Of a DNA stretch of 64,000 nt, positions 26,022-34,874 are shown one piece after another. Each line of letters opens with the position of its first letter. The stretch's first letter is position 1. The DNA is from BQJU01 sp964015035 (GTDB lineage Bacteria; Bacteroidota; Bacteroidia; Chitinophagales; Saprospiraceae). The DNA lies in the NCBI GenBank assembly GCA_964015035.1, contig CAXHCA010000002.1, forward strand, positions 1 to 64,000, in the 5' to 3' direction. Position numbers and translations under genes: made by a program. The notes under the pieces were generated by a model. It did no database searches. It was not told where the DNA came from and worked only from the letters and a program-made list of their open reading frames with translations.

Positions 26022-26131
26022 GTCCCGTAAATTCGGCGTAAACGGTTGATTTATCGAACCCAATAGAGGTAAATTCATTGATGCCTCTTGAATTTATCAT
26101 CAGGAATCCCTAATTTTGGGGTTCAATGTCA

Positions 26132-26174
26132 CAAGAACGTTTTCACCGGGCAAGGTGGAAGCGTTCTTGTTTTA
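26132..26174 (+). terminator. Intrinsic terminator of the TonB/T9SS operon
   Basis: A long stem, CAAGAACGTTTTCACC with GGTGGAAGCGTTCTTG (two G-U pairs), is followed by TTTTATAATT. It lies about 110 bases after the PorV-like stop. Confidence 0.8.
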
Positions 26175-26525
26175 TAATTAGTAAAGCGCAACGAAACCTT
26201 TATTTTAAGCGCCTGGAAAGCAGTGAAAAACAATTCTCAATCCTACTTTCCGGTAACAGTCAAAAAATAAGTCTGTCTGCTCAATTTTTGGTGAACTCCC
26301 TTGAAAATAACCAGTGAGAAACCACCAAACAAATGAGATTTTAAAGGAGGTGTCGTTTTTTGGATAATAATTATTGAAAAGTGATCGCTTCCCTGGATTA
26401 ATGCTGTTTCGTTGTTTTTCCAGAACCATTTTATGGACAATTGGTATTTCCCCCTTCAGGGACTCTACCATTTGTTGGAAAACCAGGAGTTGTTGGTGAT
26501 CAATTTATGTGTAAAATTTTAGATT
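26175..26525. other. Gene-free region before greA
   Basis: No supported gene is present. Short frames on both strands overlap one another without domain pattern. The greA promoter is expected in the last 100 bases but no consensus pair is clear. Confidence 0.5.
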
Positions 26526-26999
26526 ATGACTATTAATTATTTAAGTCAGGAAGGGTACGAGCGGCTGAAGGCTCAGCTGGATGAATTAAAAACTAAAGGT
26601 CGGTCGGATGTTGCCAAAGCGATTGCTGAAGCACGTGAAAAAGGCGACTTGTCGGAAAATGCTGAATATGATGCAGCAAAGGAAGCTCAAGGACTGCTAG
26701 AGTTGAAAATAAACGAATTGGAAAAAGTCCTGTCGAGTGCTCGTATTCTCGATCAAAGTACCTTGGATACCTCTAAGGTTACGGTGTTTTGTAATGTGAC
26801 CATCAAAAATAAGAAGAACGGAAAACAAATGACCTATAAGCTGGTCTCTGAGTCGGAAGCAGACTTGAAGACCCGCAAAATTTCAGTGAGCTCCCCAATG
26901 GGAAAAGGCTTGTTGGGCAAAGCAATAGGCGATACTGCTGAAATTACAACCCCGGGCGGAACGCTTGAATTCGAAATCGTCGATATTTCAATTGATTAA
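26526..26999 (+). CDS. greA: Transcription elongation factor GreA
   Basis: A 157-residue factor that enters the RNA polymerase secondary channel and stimulates cleavage of backtracked RNA. The N-terminal coiled coil contains the tip signature GDLSENAEYDAAKE (about residues 38-51), with the acidic Asp and Glu that coordinate magnesium. The C-terminal FKBP-like domain ends with SPMGKGLLGKAIGDTAEI and FEIVDI. The HIT gene starts two bases after its stop, so the two are co-transcribed. Confidence 0.96.
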   Translation: MTINYLSQEGYERLKAQLDELKTKGRSDVAKAIAEAREKGDLSENAEYDAAKEAQGLLELKINELEKVLSSARILDQSTLDTSKVTVFCNVTIKNKKNGKQMTYKLVSESEADLKTRKISVSSPMGKGLLGKAIGDTAEITTPGGTLEFEIVDISID

Positions 27000-27000
27000 T

Positions 27001-27393
27001 ATGGCCAGTATTTTTAGTCGGATCGTTAGTGGGGAAATTCCTAGTTATAAGATTGCCGAAACGGAGGATTATTACGCGTTTCTGGACATCAATCCGCTGG
27101 TCAAAGGTCATACACTGGTCATTCCCAAAAAAGAGATAGACTATATTTTTGACCTGGATGACGAATTGTTGGGGGGGCTGATGGCTTTCGCCAAAAAGGT
27201 GGCCCATGCCATTGACGCAGCAGTTCCCTGCAAACGCGTTGGTGTGTTGGTCGTTGGAACGGAAGTTCCCCATGCCCACATCCACTTGATTCCCTTCCAA
27301 CGGGAATCGGATATGAGTATTACCAAAAGTAAGCTAAACCTGTCGACGGAAGAAATGCAGCAGATTGCTGCGGCCATTCAAGCCAAGTTGTAA
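27001..27393 (+). CDS. HIT family protein (histidine triad hydrolase)
   Basis: A 130-residue protein of the HINT branch, which hydrolyses nucleoside phosphoramidates. The start ATG 27001 gives the usual MASIFSRIVSGEIPSYKI beginning; a longer frame would run into greA. The histidine triad HAHIHLIP is at 91-98. It is transcribed with greA, a pairing often seen in Bacteroidota. Confidence 0.93.
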   Translation: MASIFSRIVSGEIPSYKIAETEDYYAFLDINPLVKGHTLVIPKKEIDYIFDLDDELLGGLMAFAKKVAHAIDAAVPCKRVGVLVVGTEVPHAHIHLIPFQRESDMSITKSKLNLSTEEMQQIAAAIQAKL

Positions 27394-27453
27394 GCCACGA
27401 CAGTTTACTCAAGCTTGCCAATTCCAATAAAATTTTAAGGTATTAAGACTCCG

Positions 27454-27491
27454 AGTACGCAAAGTAGCAGATCTGCCACACTTTGCGTACT
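27454..27491. terminator. Bidirectional hairpin between HIT gene and ruvC
   Basis: AGTACGCAAAGT pairs perfectly with ACTTTGCGTACT, with an inner GCAGATCTGC palindrome. It separates two converging genes. No long T-run is present, so the strength as a terminator is uncertain. Confidence 0.6.
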
Positions 27492-27499
27492 TGTTGTCT

Positions 27500-28063
27500 C
27501 TATCCCTTTCTCTTCGGATTGTCTTTGAGAAATGCTGACCAGTTGCTGTATTGCTTTTTGCCGCCGAGCGGGCTGGAAGATTGATAAAAATGGCAAACGG
27601 CCGTGGCTAAAGCATCAGTGGCATCGAGATAGTGATCGGTGAGGTCAATGTTGAATTGGTTGCCCAACATGGCCGCAACTTGTTCTTTGGCTGCATTACC
27701 ATTGCCAGTGACCGACTGCTTGATCTTTTTTGGAGAGTATTCTGTAACGGGCACATTCATGGTGATCGCCGCCGCTATGGCCACACCTTGTGCGCGTCCT
27801 AATTTGAGCATAGATTGTGGGTTCTTGCCAAAAAATGGGGCCTCAACAGCCAATTCCTTTGGCCCGTATACCTCAATGATGACCTGAATGCGCTCAAATA
27901 TCTTTTTGAGCTTCTGGGGTTGGTCGGGAAACTTGCTCAAGTGGACCACACCCAATTCCAATAATTTCATTTTCTTCTGCGCAATCTCAATCATCGCAAA
28001 TCCAAGTATATTTGTACCCGGATCAACTCCTAAAATACGGTAAGTGGGATGGTCTTTTTTCAA
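27500..28063 (-). CDS. ruvC: Crossover junction endodeoxyribonuclease RuvC
   Basis: A 187-residue Holliday-junction resolvase that nicks symmetric strands in the RuvABC complex. The catalytic acidic residues are visible: Asp14 in LGVDPGT, Glu74 in AVEAPFF, and Asp147/Asp150 in HYLDATDALATAV. The start appears to be TTG at 28063, since no in-frame ATG lies close to the conserved RILGVDPG. A TACTTTG element overlaps this start, so the true start could differ by a few codons. Confidence 0.93.
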   Translation of the reverse strand: MKKDHPTYRILGVDPGTNILGFAMIEIAQKKMKLLELGVVHLSKFPDQPQKLKKIFERIQVIIEVYGPKELAVEAPFFGKNPQSMLKLGRAQGVAIAAAITMNVPVTEYSPKKIKQSVTGNGNAAKEQVAAMLGNQFNIDLTDHYLDATDALATAVCHFYQSSSPLGGKKQYSNWSAFLKDNPKRKG

Positions 28064-28163
28064 AGTATTATTGATTTTGAACTCAAAATAAACTTTTTGT
28101 ACTACCGGTGCAAATAGACTTTTTCTCTGACGTACGTATGGTTAGAGCACACAATACCCAAAT

Positions 28164-29174
28164 ATGCCGACATCACCAATCATTTCCCAAAATAAGGTGC
28201 TCAATCTGCTGATCAAAACGGTCATTTTGGGACTGCTGCTCTATACTCTGTATCGGCAGATCATGACCGGAGATCATCGGGATGCCCTTACGGAAATATT
28301 CTGGCAGCAATTTCGGCGCGGCAACCAATTTTGGATCATTGCAGCCATTGTTTTGATGCCCGTCAATTGGCTGCTCGAAAGCCGGAAATGGCAAATATTG
28401 ATGCAGCCGTTGGCTCCGGTTAGTCTACGAGAGGCCGTTCGCGCCATATTGGCCGGAGTGACCATTTCTATGTTTACCCCCAATCGCATTGGAGAGTATG
28501 GCGGCAGGTTGCTGGCGGTTGATGTTCGTCATAATTGGCCTACGGTACTGGCTTCGCTGGTGGGGAGTTTTGCACAACTATTGGTCCTTTTAGGAGGTGG
28601 GGTCATTGGAGCCTATTTTTGTCTGCAAAATTTGCTAAACCCCGAACCTTATTTATTGTTGAGTAGTTTCCTTTTAGGGGGGAGTTTCGTCTCTATTCTG
28701 AGCTTGGTCTATTTTAACGTAGATTTAATTATCCCCATTTTGCGGCGGATTCCGCTAGGAAAATGGTCGCGACCAGTGCTCAAACAATTGCTGGCATTGC
28801 GCCATTATCATCGCCCATTATTGCTGCAAGCGCTCCTTTTAGCGTTTTTGCGCTATGCAGTATATAGCGGGCAATATTACCTGATTTTGCGGTTTTTTGG
28901 GCTGAATGCACCGATTTTGGCAGCTTTTTCGGGGATTGCAACGATATTTTTAATACAAACCAGTATTCCTCTTCCCCCACTGATGGGGCTCCTGGCCAGA
29001 GGGGAAATCGCCCTGTTTATCTGGTCGCATTACAGTGACCATAGCCTGGGCATACTGACAGCAACCTTTCTGCTATTCATAATAAATTTAAGTGTGCCCG
29101 CGTTACTTGGAGCAGGAATCATCGTCAAAACAAATGTCTTAAAATCATTAGGTTATGAGAAAAATTCCAGTTAA
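28164..29174 (+). CDS. Flippase-like lysylphosphatidylglycerol synthase TM domain protein
   Basis: A 336-residue membrane protein with about eight hydrophobic segments. NWLLESRKWQILM, FTPNRIGEYGGRLLAV and the late FLIQTSIPLPPLMGLLARGE segments match the UPF0104 / LPG-synthase transmembrane family. These proteins are thought to move or modify lipids in the inner membrane; the soluble aminoacyl-transfer domain is absent. Its last 20 bases overlap the DUF3108 gene, which suggests coupling. Confidence 0.85.
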   Translation: MPTSPIISQNKVLNLLIKTVILGLLLYTLYRQIMTGDHRDALTEIFWQQFRRGNQFWIIAAIVLMPVNWLLESRKWQILMQPLAPVSLREAVRAILAGVTISMFTPNRIGEYGGRLLAVDVRHNWPTVLASLVGSFAQLLVLLGGGVIGAYFCLQNLLNPEPYLLLSSFLLGGSFVSILSLVYFNVDLIIPILRRIPLGKWSRPVLKQLLALRHYHRPLLLQALLLAFLRYAVYSGQYYLILRFFGLNAPILAAFSGIATIFLIQTSIPLPPLMGLLARGEIALFIWSHYSDHSLGILTATFLLFIINLSVPALLGAGIIVKTNVLKSLGYEKNSS

Positions 29175-30027
29175 AATGAGTATAATGATGGCCTTGATGT
29201 TGGTATTCATGGCCTTTGATTTCCCTGAAATCAATCGAGAAAACCACCTTCTTCAGAGTGTGGCAGATACCACGGTTATACCCGAGCCTTGCAATGCCTC
29301 AAACCAGGCTTTTCAGGATGGCGAAGAGGTCGTTTATAAAATTTATTACAATTGGAACTTCGTGTGGATTCCTGCCGGAGAAGTCGTCTTTCGGGTCAAT
29401 GACCTGGGGGATCAATACCACCTTTCCGCCAAGGGACGAACCTATAAGTCGTACGACTGGTTTTTTAAGGTAAGGGATGATTATGATTCCTATATTGATA
29501 AATCGACCTTATTGCCCGATATTTCAGTGCGCCATGTTCGCGAAGGTGGATACCGGTTGTACGATAAGGTGACCTTCGATCAAAATTCGCGGAAGGCCAA
29601 ATCAATGCGTGGTAAAACGCCGGAAAGTGCCAAGTTACATGAGTTTACCCTGGATGATTGTATGCACGACGTGCTCTCAATCATTTATTACGCCCGAAAT
29701 ATCAACTTTAATGGCTTGCAGGAAGGACAGGAGATTCCCATCAAGATCTTCCTGGATAAGGAAACCTATCCGCTAAAAGTGGAGTACAAAGGCAAAGAAG
29801 AAAAGAAAAGAGTGAAAGGCAATGGCAAATTTAGTACTCATAAATTTAGTCCTCAGCTAATTGCTGGTGACGTTTTTAAAGAAGACGACCAGATGATGGT
29901 TTGGGTGACGGATGATGAGAACAAATTGCCCCTATTGATTGAATCGCCCGTATCAGTAGGGTCGGTGAAGGCGGTGCTGAAAAGCTATAAAGGCCTGCGC
30001 CACGAATTTACCGCCGAGCTCGACTAA
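29155..30027 (+). CDS. DUF3108 secreted protein
   Basis: A 290-residue protein with an N-terminal membrane/signal segment (residues 7-21) and a mature beta-rich domain: GEEVVYKIYYNWNFVWIPAGEV, GRTYKSYDWFFKVRDDYDSYID and PIKIFLDKETYPLKVEY (outline) are typical of DUF3108. The family function is unknown; it is thought to act in the periplasm or outer membrane. It overlaps the upstream membrane gene by 20 bases. A 13-bp hairpin follows 48 bases after its stop. Confidence 0.85.
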   Translation: MRKIPVKMSIMMALMLVFMAFDFPEINRENHLLQSVADTTVIPEPCNASNQAFQDGEEVVYKIYYNWNFVWIPAGEVVFRVNDLGDQYHLSAKGRTYKSYDWFFKVRDDYDSYIDKSTLLPDISVRHVREGGYRLYDKVTFDQNSRKAKSMRGKTPESAKLHEFTLDDCMHDVLSIIYYARNINFNGLQEGQEIPIKIFLDKETYPLKVEYKGKEEKKRVKGNGKFSTHKFSPQLIAGDVFKEDDQMMVWVTDDENKLPLLIESPVSVGSVKAVLKSYKGLRHEFTAELD

Positions 30028-30074
30028 AACCCTGTAACCGCCAATTTTAATTGGCCGAAAATACAACAAATAAC

Positions 30075-30104
30075 GGATGGGTTGGATGTCAATCCGACCC
30101 ATCC
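30075..30104. terminator. Hairpin between DUF3108 and DUF4230 genes
   Basis: GGATGGGTTGGAT pairs with ATCCGACCCATCC (one G-U). No T-run follows on either strand, so this is terminator-like or an mRNA-processing or stability hairpin. Confidence 0.4.
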
Positions 30105-30118
30105 ACTTCATAATCTAT

Positions 30119-30751
30119 ATGAAAAAAATACTCTACGGGGCCGGTCTGGTCCTTTTTTTTGTTACAGGAATCGGCATCAGTCGCTGGTATTACCAAAGTG
30201 AGCAGGAGCAGATCAGCCGTTCACAATCTACGGTATTGCTGGAGAAGGTGCAGCGCGTATGCAAACTAGTTACCGTAGAGGGCAATTTTCTGGAGCATTA
30301 TGATGAATCGATGGATCGGCAGATGACGCTATATCTGCCCCTGCCTAGCACCTGGAGTTTTACCAAGACAGCCTTCCTCGAAGTGCGGGGGAGGGTCATG
30401 GTGGGCTACGATATGGAAAAGATCACCATCACCGCCGACAGTATTAATAAAAAGATCATTCTAGGCAATTTACCACAGCCGCAAATTTTGTCCATCGATC
30501 ATACTATCCGCTATAAGAATCTGGAGGAGAGCTTTTTCAACCACTTCACACCTGAAGATTACACCCAGCTCAATCGCAATGCCAAAGAAGTGTTGAGTAA
30601 AAAAGCCGCCGAAGCCGGTCTCCTGGAAGAAGCCGAGCAACAAGGCAATCAGATGATTTCCGTGATTCAGTTTATGGCACAGGCCGTAGGTTGGACCGTA
30701 GAATTAAAAAAAGACGGACCAGTGAATATTACACCTTCTCTGAATGATTGA
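30119..30751 (+). CDS. DUF4230 membrane-anchored protein
   Basis: A 210-residue protein. ATG 30119 gives MKKILYGAGLVLFFVTGIGIS, a single N-terminal membrane segment; a longer frame upstream runs through the hairpin and is rejected. The soluble part shows the DUF4230 pattern: LVTVEGNF, FTKTAFLEVRGRVMVGYDMEKI, ILGNLPQPQILSIDH and a C-terminal helical KEVLSKKAAEAGLLEEAEQQ segment. Function is unknown. Confidence 0.82.
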   Translation: MKKILYGAGLVLFFVTGIGISRWYYQSEQEQISRSQSTVLLEKVQRVCKLVTVEGNFLEHYDESMDRQMTLYLPLPSTWSFTKTAFLEVRGRVMVGYDMEKITITADSINKKIILGNLPQPQILSIDHTIRYKNLEESFFNHFTPEDYTQLNRNAKEVLSKKAAEAGLLEEAEQQGNQMISVIQFMAQAVGWTVELKKDGPVNITPSLND

Positions 30752-30756
30752 GGCTT

Positions 30757-30980
30757 CAGTTCATGTTTGGAGGTCAAACTTTGGGCTGCAAAACAACACT
30801 TTTTTGTTGAGTGCTTGTTTGGTGGTAGTCCCTGAAGTATATTCGGGCAAGCTATTCAGTCCCGGTAAAACCGGGATTTTGGAACCTCTTTTCGTCTTGG
30901 CTCAGCCAAGACGAAAAGAGGTTCGCGAGAACCCCAAACCTGTAATTTTCGCTGCTAAAGCACCACCTCCAAACAAGCTC
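30757..30980. repeat. Chimeric intergenic repeat (type 2 left part plus type 1)
   Basis: Bases 30757-30808 match the left part of the type 2 copies at 47850 and 48849. At 30809 a new left end (GAGTGCTTGTTTGGTGGT) begins and the type 1 core follows to 30980. The copy carries CCCGGT-AAA-ACCGGG (30861-30875) and a perfect 19-bp stem (30883-30901 with 30905-30923, TCA loop). A 91-codon frame across the element is not credible as a gene. Confidence 0.8.
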
Positions 30981-31139
30981 GTAGCATTTGTCTACATAGG
31001 CCTCTATCCCCTCTCATGACTTGCCCTTTTGTTGGTGCCAAATCCCGATTATTCCTCGTAAAAGAGCTTTCCAGAACCCTTCTCATGCACCCTTTTAATG
31101 TCTGCTAACATTCCCCTAACAAAATTTAAGAAGGGATTT
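30981..31139. other. Gene-free stretch upstream of the first POT gene
   Basis: Nothing recognisable lies between the repeat and the promoter of the peptide transporter gene. Confidence 0.5.
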
Positions 31140-31171
31140 TTGCTCAAGTACTAGAAATTACCCTATTTTTA
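31140..31171 (+). promoter_or_regulatory. Promoter of the first POT transporter
   Basis: TTG (31140-31142), 21 bases, then TATTTTTA (31164-31171), one base off TAnnTTTG. It lies 40 bases before the ATG. Confidence 0.5.
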
Positions 31172-31211
31172 GTCCAGAATAGACCAAATTTTTATCATAT
31201 AAAACTTTGAA

Positions 31212-32594
31212 ATGGCAAATAAACCTGCTTCGGGATTTGACTTTGAAGGGCAACCGCAATTCTGGGGACACCCAGTTGGACTGTACATTCTGTTTTTTGT
31301 AGAATTGTGGGAGCGATTTAGTTATTATGGAATGCGCGCGATTTTGACTTTGTTTTTAGCAGCTGCAGCAATTGGTGATAATCCAGGATTAGGATGGAGT
31401 AATGCAGAAACACTGGCTTTCTACGGAACCTATACGATGTTGGTCTACTTGGCCTCCATTCCGGGAGGTCTTTTAGCGGATCGATGGCTGGGGCAAAAAA
31501 GAGCCGTGATGGTAGGAGGCTTATTGCTCTGTGCCGGACACATCACACTGGCATTACCAGGGGTGACGGCTTTTTATGCTGGTTTGGGCTTAATTATAGC
31601 CGGAGTTGGTTGTTTGAAACCCAATATTTCCACTATGGTAGGCGGTTTGTATCGCCCTGGTGATGAACGTAGAGACAAAGGGTTTTACATTTTCTATATC
31701 GGCATTAATTTAGGGGCATTCTTTGGGGCATTAGCTGTTGGTGCAGTAGCTAAATATTACGGCTGGCACTGGGGCTTTGGCCTTGCTGGTATCGGAATGC
31801 TATTTGGACAGGCGGTATACATGTATGGCCTGAAATACCTGGAAGGAGTAGGCGATTTTATCGGTAAAGCCGACTCTCCGGATCGGGAAGCGATGAATCG
31901 GCCACTGACCAAGGTAGAAAGAGACCGGATGCTGGTCATTTTCCTTTCTTTTCTGTTGATTATTGTTTTCTGGGGAGCCTTTGAACAAGCTGGTGGTTTG
32001 ATGAACCTCTATGCTGAGCAAAAAACCAATCGTATGTTATTGGGTTTTGAAATACCGGCAGCCTGGTTTCAATCTGTAAATGCCTTTTTCATCATTACCT
32101 TGGGCACCGCTGTGGGCGCCTTTTGGTACAATTGGAAGATGAAAGGCCGCGAGTCTTCTTCTCTATTCAAAATGGCAGTCGGGGTGATCATCATGGGCTG
32201 GGGATTTCTGTTTATGACAGCTGCCTCCGTACAGTACGACAAGATTGGTGAATCAGCTATGATGTGGTTGGTATTGGCTTATTTGCTTCATACCATTGGA
32301 GAGCTTTGCGCTTCACCGGTTGCCTTATCCTTTATTACAAAATTGGCTCCGGTGAAATATGCTTCTTTTATGATGGGGGCTTATTTCGCTGCCACCGGGC
32401 TGGGTAACAAATTGGCAGGATCTCTGGGCGAATGGTCGCAATCTGCCGGAGAACTGGAAATCTTTACAGGCATTGCCGTTTTCTGTACGGCATTCGGCTT
32501 AATTGTTATTGCCATGCTCAAACCATTAAAACGATTGACACACGGGGCCGAAGAGGTGACTTTGGATCCCAAGGACGCGGTCGTTATAGAATAA
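31212..32594 (+). CDS. POT family proton-dependent oligopeptide transporter
   Basis: A 460-residue inner-membrane protein of the major facilitator superfamily that imports di- and tripeptides with protons. The POT signature ELWERFSYYGMRAIL (about residues 31-45) includes the ExxERFxYY proton-coupling motif, and the second signature FYIFYIGINLGAFFGAL is present. About 12-14 hydrophobic segments can be counted. A second POT gene follows after a terminator, suggesting tandem duplication with independent expression. Confidence 0.92.
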   Translation: MANKPASGFDFEGQPQFWGHPVGLYILFFVELWERFSYYGMRAILTLFLAAAAIGDNPGLGWSNAETLAFYGTYTMLVYLASIPGGLLADRWLGQKRAVMVGGLLLCAGHITLALPGVTAFYAGLGLIIAGVGCLKPNISTMVGGLYRPGDERRDKGFYIFYIGINLGAFFGALAVGAVAKYYGWHWGFGLAGIGMLFGQAVYMYGLKYLEGVGDFIGKADSPDREAMNRPLTKVERDRMLVIFLSFLLIIVFWGAFEQAGGLMNLYAEQKTNRMLLGFEIPAAWFQSVNAFFIITLGTAVGAFWYNWKMKGRESSSLFKMAVGVIIMGWGFLFMTAASVQYDKIGESAMMWLVLAYLLHTIGELCASPVALSFITKLAPVKYASFMMGAYFAATGLGNKLAGSLGEWSQSAGELEIFTGIAVFCTAFGLIVIAMLKPLKRLTHGAEEVTLDPKDAVVIE

Positions 32595-32605
32595 CAAGAA
32601 TGTTT

Positions 32606-32650
32606 TTGCCGAAAGGCTGACAATTGGCCTTTCGGCAAATATTTATTTAT
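32606..32650 (+). terminator. Intrinsic terminator after the first POT gene
   Basis: TTGCCGAAAGGC pairs perfectly with GCCTTTCGGCAA (12 bp, 9-base loop) and is followed by ATATTTATTTAT. Confidence 0.75.
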
Positions 32651-32744
32651 ATAAAACCAACTTATATACAAAACTCAGTACTGGAAGCCATTACTCAAAA
32701 GCAATATTACAACTAAACCTTCCAGTTAAAAACTAACGAAACAG

Positions 32745-34325
32745 ATGGATATTACTCAGTGGATTTTACTCGTCGGCTGGCTATTTGTACTGGCATGGAT
32801 TCCAATCGTTATTTATACCAATCGTAAAACACACCCTAAAGCATTATTTATTCTCTTTGGCGCTGAAATGTGGGAACGTTTTAGTTACTACGGTATGCGT
32901 GCGCTATTGACGTTGTACATGACACAAGTCTTATTCCAGTCTCTGGGGCAAGGAGAGGCCGATAGTAAAGCATTGGGTATTTACGGCTCTTATACCTCCA
33001 TGGTATACCTGCTACCGGTAGTCGGTGGATTGATCGCTGATCAGATTTTTGGTTTCCGAAAAGCCATTCTTTTTGGAGGTGTTTTGATGATGATCGGTCA
33101 CTTTACCTTAGCATTAGAAGGTATGCTCTTTGAGGGCAATATGATGCTTTTCTTCATGTCGCTGGCGTTAATCATTGTTGGCAATGGTTATTTCAAACCC
33201 AATATTTCCAGCTTCCTGGGTAAGTTTTATGATGCCAATGATGCACGCAAGGATGGGGCTTTTACCATCTTTTATATGGGCGTTAATATTGGTGCCTTCT
33301 TGGCTACCCTCACCTGTGGTTATGTTGGAGAAAAAATAAGCTGGCATTACGGCTTCGGTTTAGCCGGTATTGGAATGGGACTGGGCCTCTTGGTATTTTG
33401 GTTATTAGGACCAAGATATTTTGACGGTAAAGGTCTGGAGCCAGACCCGGAAGCAGTACGCAAGCCATTTTTTGCCGGATTGAGTAAAAACACGCTGGTC
33501 TTTGGCGGTACCCTACTGAGTATTCCAATTTGTGCCAGCCTGCTGAATGTTAGCGACTTGATGTCTACCGTATTGCTCCTGATTAGCGCCGTTATTATTG
33601 GGTATTTGATCTACAAAGGAGTGACGAGTGAAGATAAGAAGGAAGGACAGCGGCTGCTGGTGGTTGTCGTACTCTTCTTTTTTCATGCCATTTTTTGGGC
33701 CTTATTTGAGCAAGCTGGTGGTTCGTTAACGCTCTTCACATTACGGAACGTAGACCGGACTGTATTGGGGGCTGAAATTCCTGCATCTATCTTTCAGAGT
33801 TTGAATCCATTCTATATCATGGTATTGGCTCCGTTATTTAGCTGGATTTGGATTACCTTAAACAAAAAGAAGCGAGAGCCTAGTACACCGATGAAATTTG
33901 TATTGGGTTTGACCCAATTGGGACTGGGCTTCCTGGTCATTGTTTTAGGTGCCAAATTATTTGCTAATAATGAAGGGCTAATCTCGGTCTTTTTCTTATT
34001 TGTAATGTATTTGCTGCATACTACCGGCGAATTGAGTTTGTCACCTGTAGGTTTGTCTATGATCACTAAATTATCGCCCGATAAGATTGTTGGTTTTGTG
34101 ATGGGCGCCTGGTTTTTATCGATTGCACTGGCCAATAAAATTGCTGGGGAGATTGGTAAATTAACCGCGTCGGAAGACTTGGGCGATTCGGCGACAGCCA
34201 TTGAGACCTTAAATGTTTATTCCAATATATACCTCACTTGGGGGGTATACGTCGTGCTGGGTGCGGCAGCTGTGTTGTTGCTATTGGTGCCCACCTTGCG
34301 TAAGTGGATGCATGGAATTCATTAA
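32745..34325 (+). CDS. POT family proton-dependent oligopeptide transporter (second copy)
   Basis: A 526-residue paralogue of the preceding transporter. It has EMWERFSYYGMRALLTLYM, FKPNISSFLGKFYD, FTIFYMGVNIGAFLATL and a late FEQAGGSLTLF motif matching FEQAGGLMNLY in the first copy. An extra segment between residues 210 and 300 accounts for the extra length. Substrates are probably di- or tripeptides, but the two copies may differ in specificity. The small membrane gene at 34332 follows six bases later. Confidence 0.92.
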   Translation: MDITQWILLVGWLFVLAWIPIVIYTNRKTHPKALFILFGAEMWERFSYYGMRALLTLYMTQVLFQSLGQGEADSKALGIYGSYTSMVYLLPVVGGLIADQIFGFRKAILFGGVLMMIGHFTLALEGMLFEGNMMLFFMSLALIIVGNGYFKPNISSFLGKFYDANDARKDGAFTIFYMGVNIGAFLATLTCGYVGEKISWHYGFGLAGIGMGLGLLVFWLLGPRYFDGKGLEPDPEAVRKPFFAGLSKNTLVFGGTLLSIPICASLLNVSDLMSTVLLLISAVIIGYLIYKGVTSEDKKEGQRLLVVVVLFFFHAIFWALFEQAGGSLTLFTLRNVDRTVLGAEIPASIFQSLNPFYIMVLAPLFSWIWITLNKKKREPSTPMKFVLGLTQLGLGFLVIVLGAKLFANNEGLISVFFLFVMYLLHTTGELSLSPVGLSMITKLSPDKIVGFVMGAWFLSIALANKIAGEIGKLTASEDLGDSATAIETLNVYSNIYLTWGVYVVLGAAAVLLLLVPTLRKWMHGIH

Positions 34326-34331
34326 TTGATT

Positions 34332-34796
34332 ATGCAACAGCAGTTCAAACAAATCGTACTGATTTACGCTGCACTGATGGTGGGGCAGATCTTGTTTTGT
34401 ATGATCACTATCATGATCGTCACGGCTGGTACTGATCCTATACCTAAAGAAGATAACTTGCTGGAAAGCTTGCTCCCGGTATTTGTTTTGGGCGCCTTCG
34501 CTTTGTCTTATCTCGTTTATCGAACCAGATTACAGTCAGGGAGCGAGCTTTCGGGTTTAGCCAATAAGGTAGAGCATTATCGCTCTACCGCAATCATTCG
34601 GGCAGCAATTATGGAGGGCGCAAACTTATTGGTCATCGTGCTGACCTTGGTCGACAACAACCTCAATCATCTGATTTGGTTTTCTCTGGGCCTTTTGGCC
34701 TTCCTTTACTTCCGTCCCTCCACTGAGCAGTTTATTCGAGATTATGCCCTTTCGGGAAAAGAAGCGCATGAATTGAGACAGGGATTAAGGATATAG
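34332..34796 (+). CDS. Small four-helix membrane protein
   Basis: A 154-residue protein starting at ATG 34332 (TTG 34326 is a less likely alternative) with four hydrophobic segments (about residues 8-30, 45-60, 95-112 and 118-133). I do not recognise a family. It is six bases after the second POT gene and so probably co-transcribed with it; a supporting role for that transporter is only a guess. Confidence 0.7.
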   Translation: MQQQFKQIVLIYAALMVGQILFCMITIMIVTAGTDPIPKEDNLLESLLPVFVLGAFALSYLVYRTRLQSGSELSGLANKVEHYRSTAIIRAAIMEGANLLVIVLTLVDNNLNHLIWFSLGLLAFLYFRPSTEQFIRDYALSGKEAHELRQGLRI

Positions 34797-34874
34797 AATG
34801 TAATTTGCAAGTCAGGGCTTTTCCAGTTAATTTTGCATCAATGCAAATTTTGCATTACGTCCTATACCAAAACC

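Noticed and set aside
30744..31019. A 91-codon frame over the chimeric repeat
   Set aside because: The frame consists almost entirely of repeat sequence; the equivalent frames are broken in other copies.
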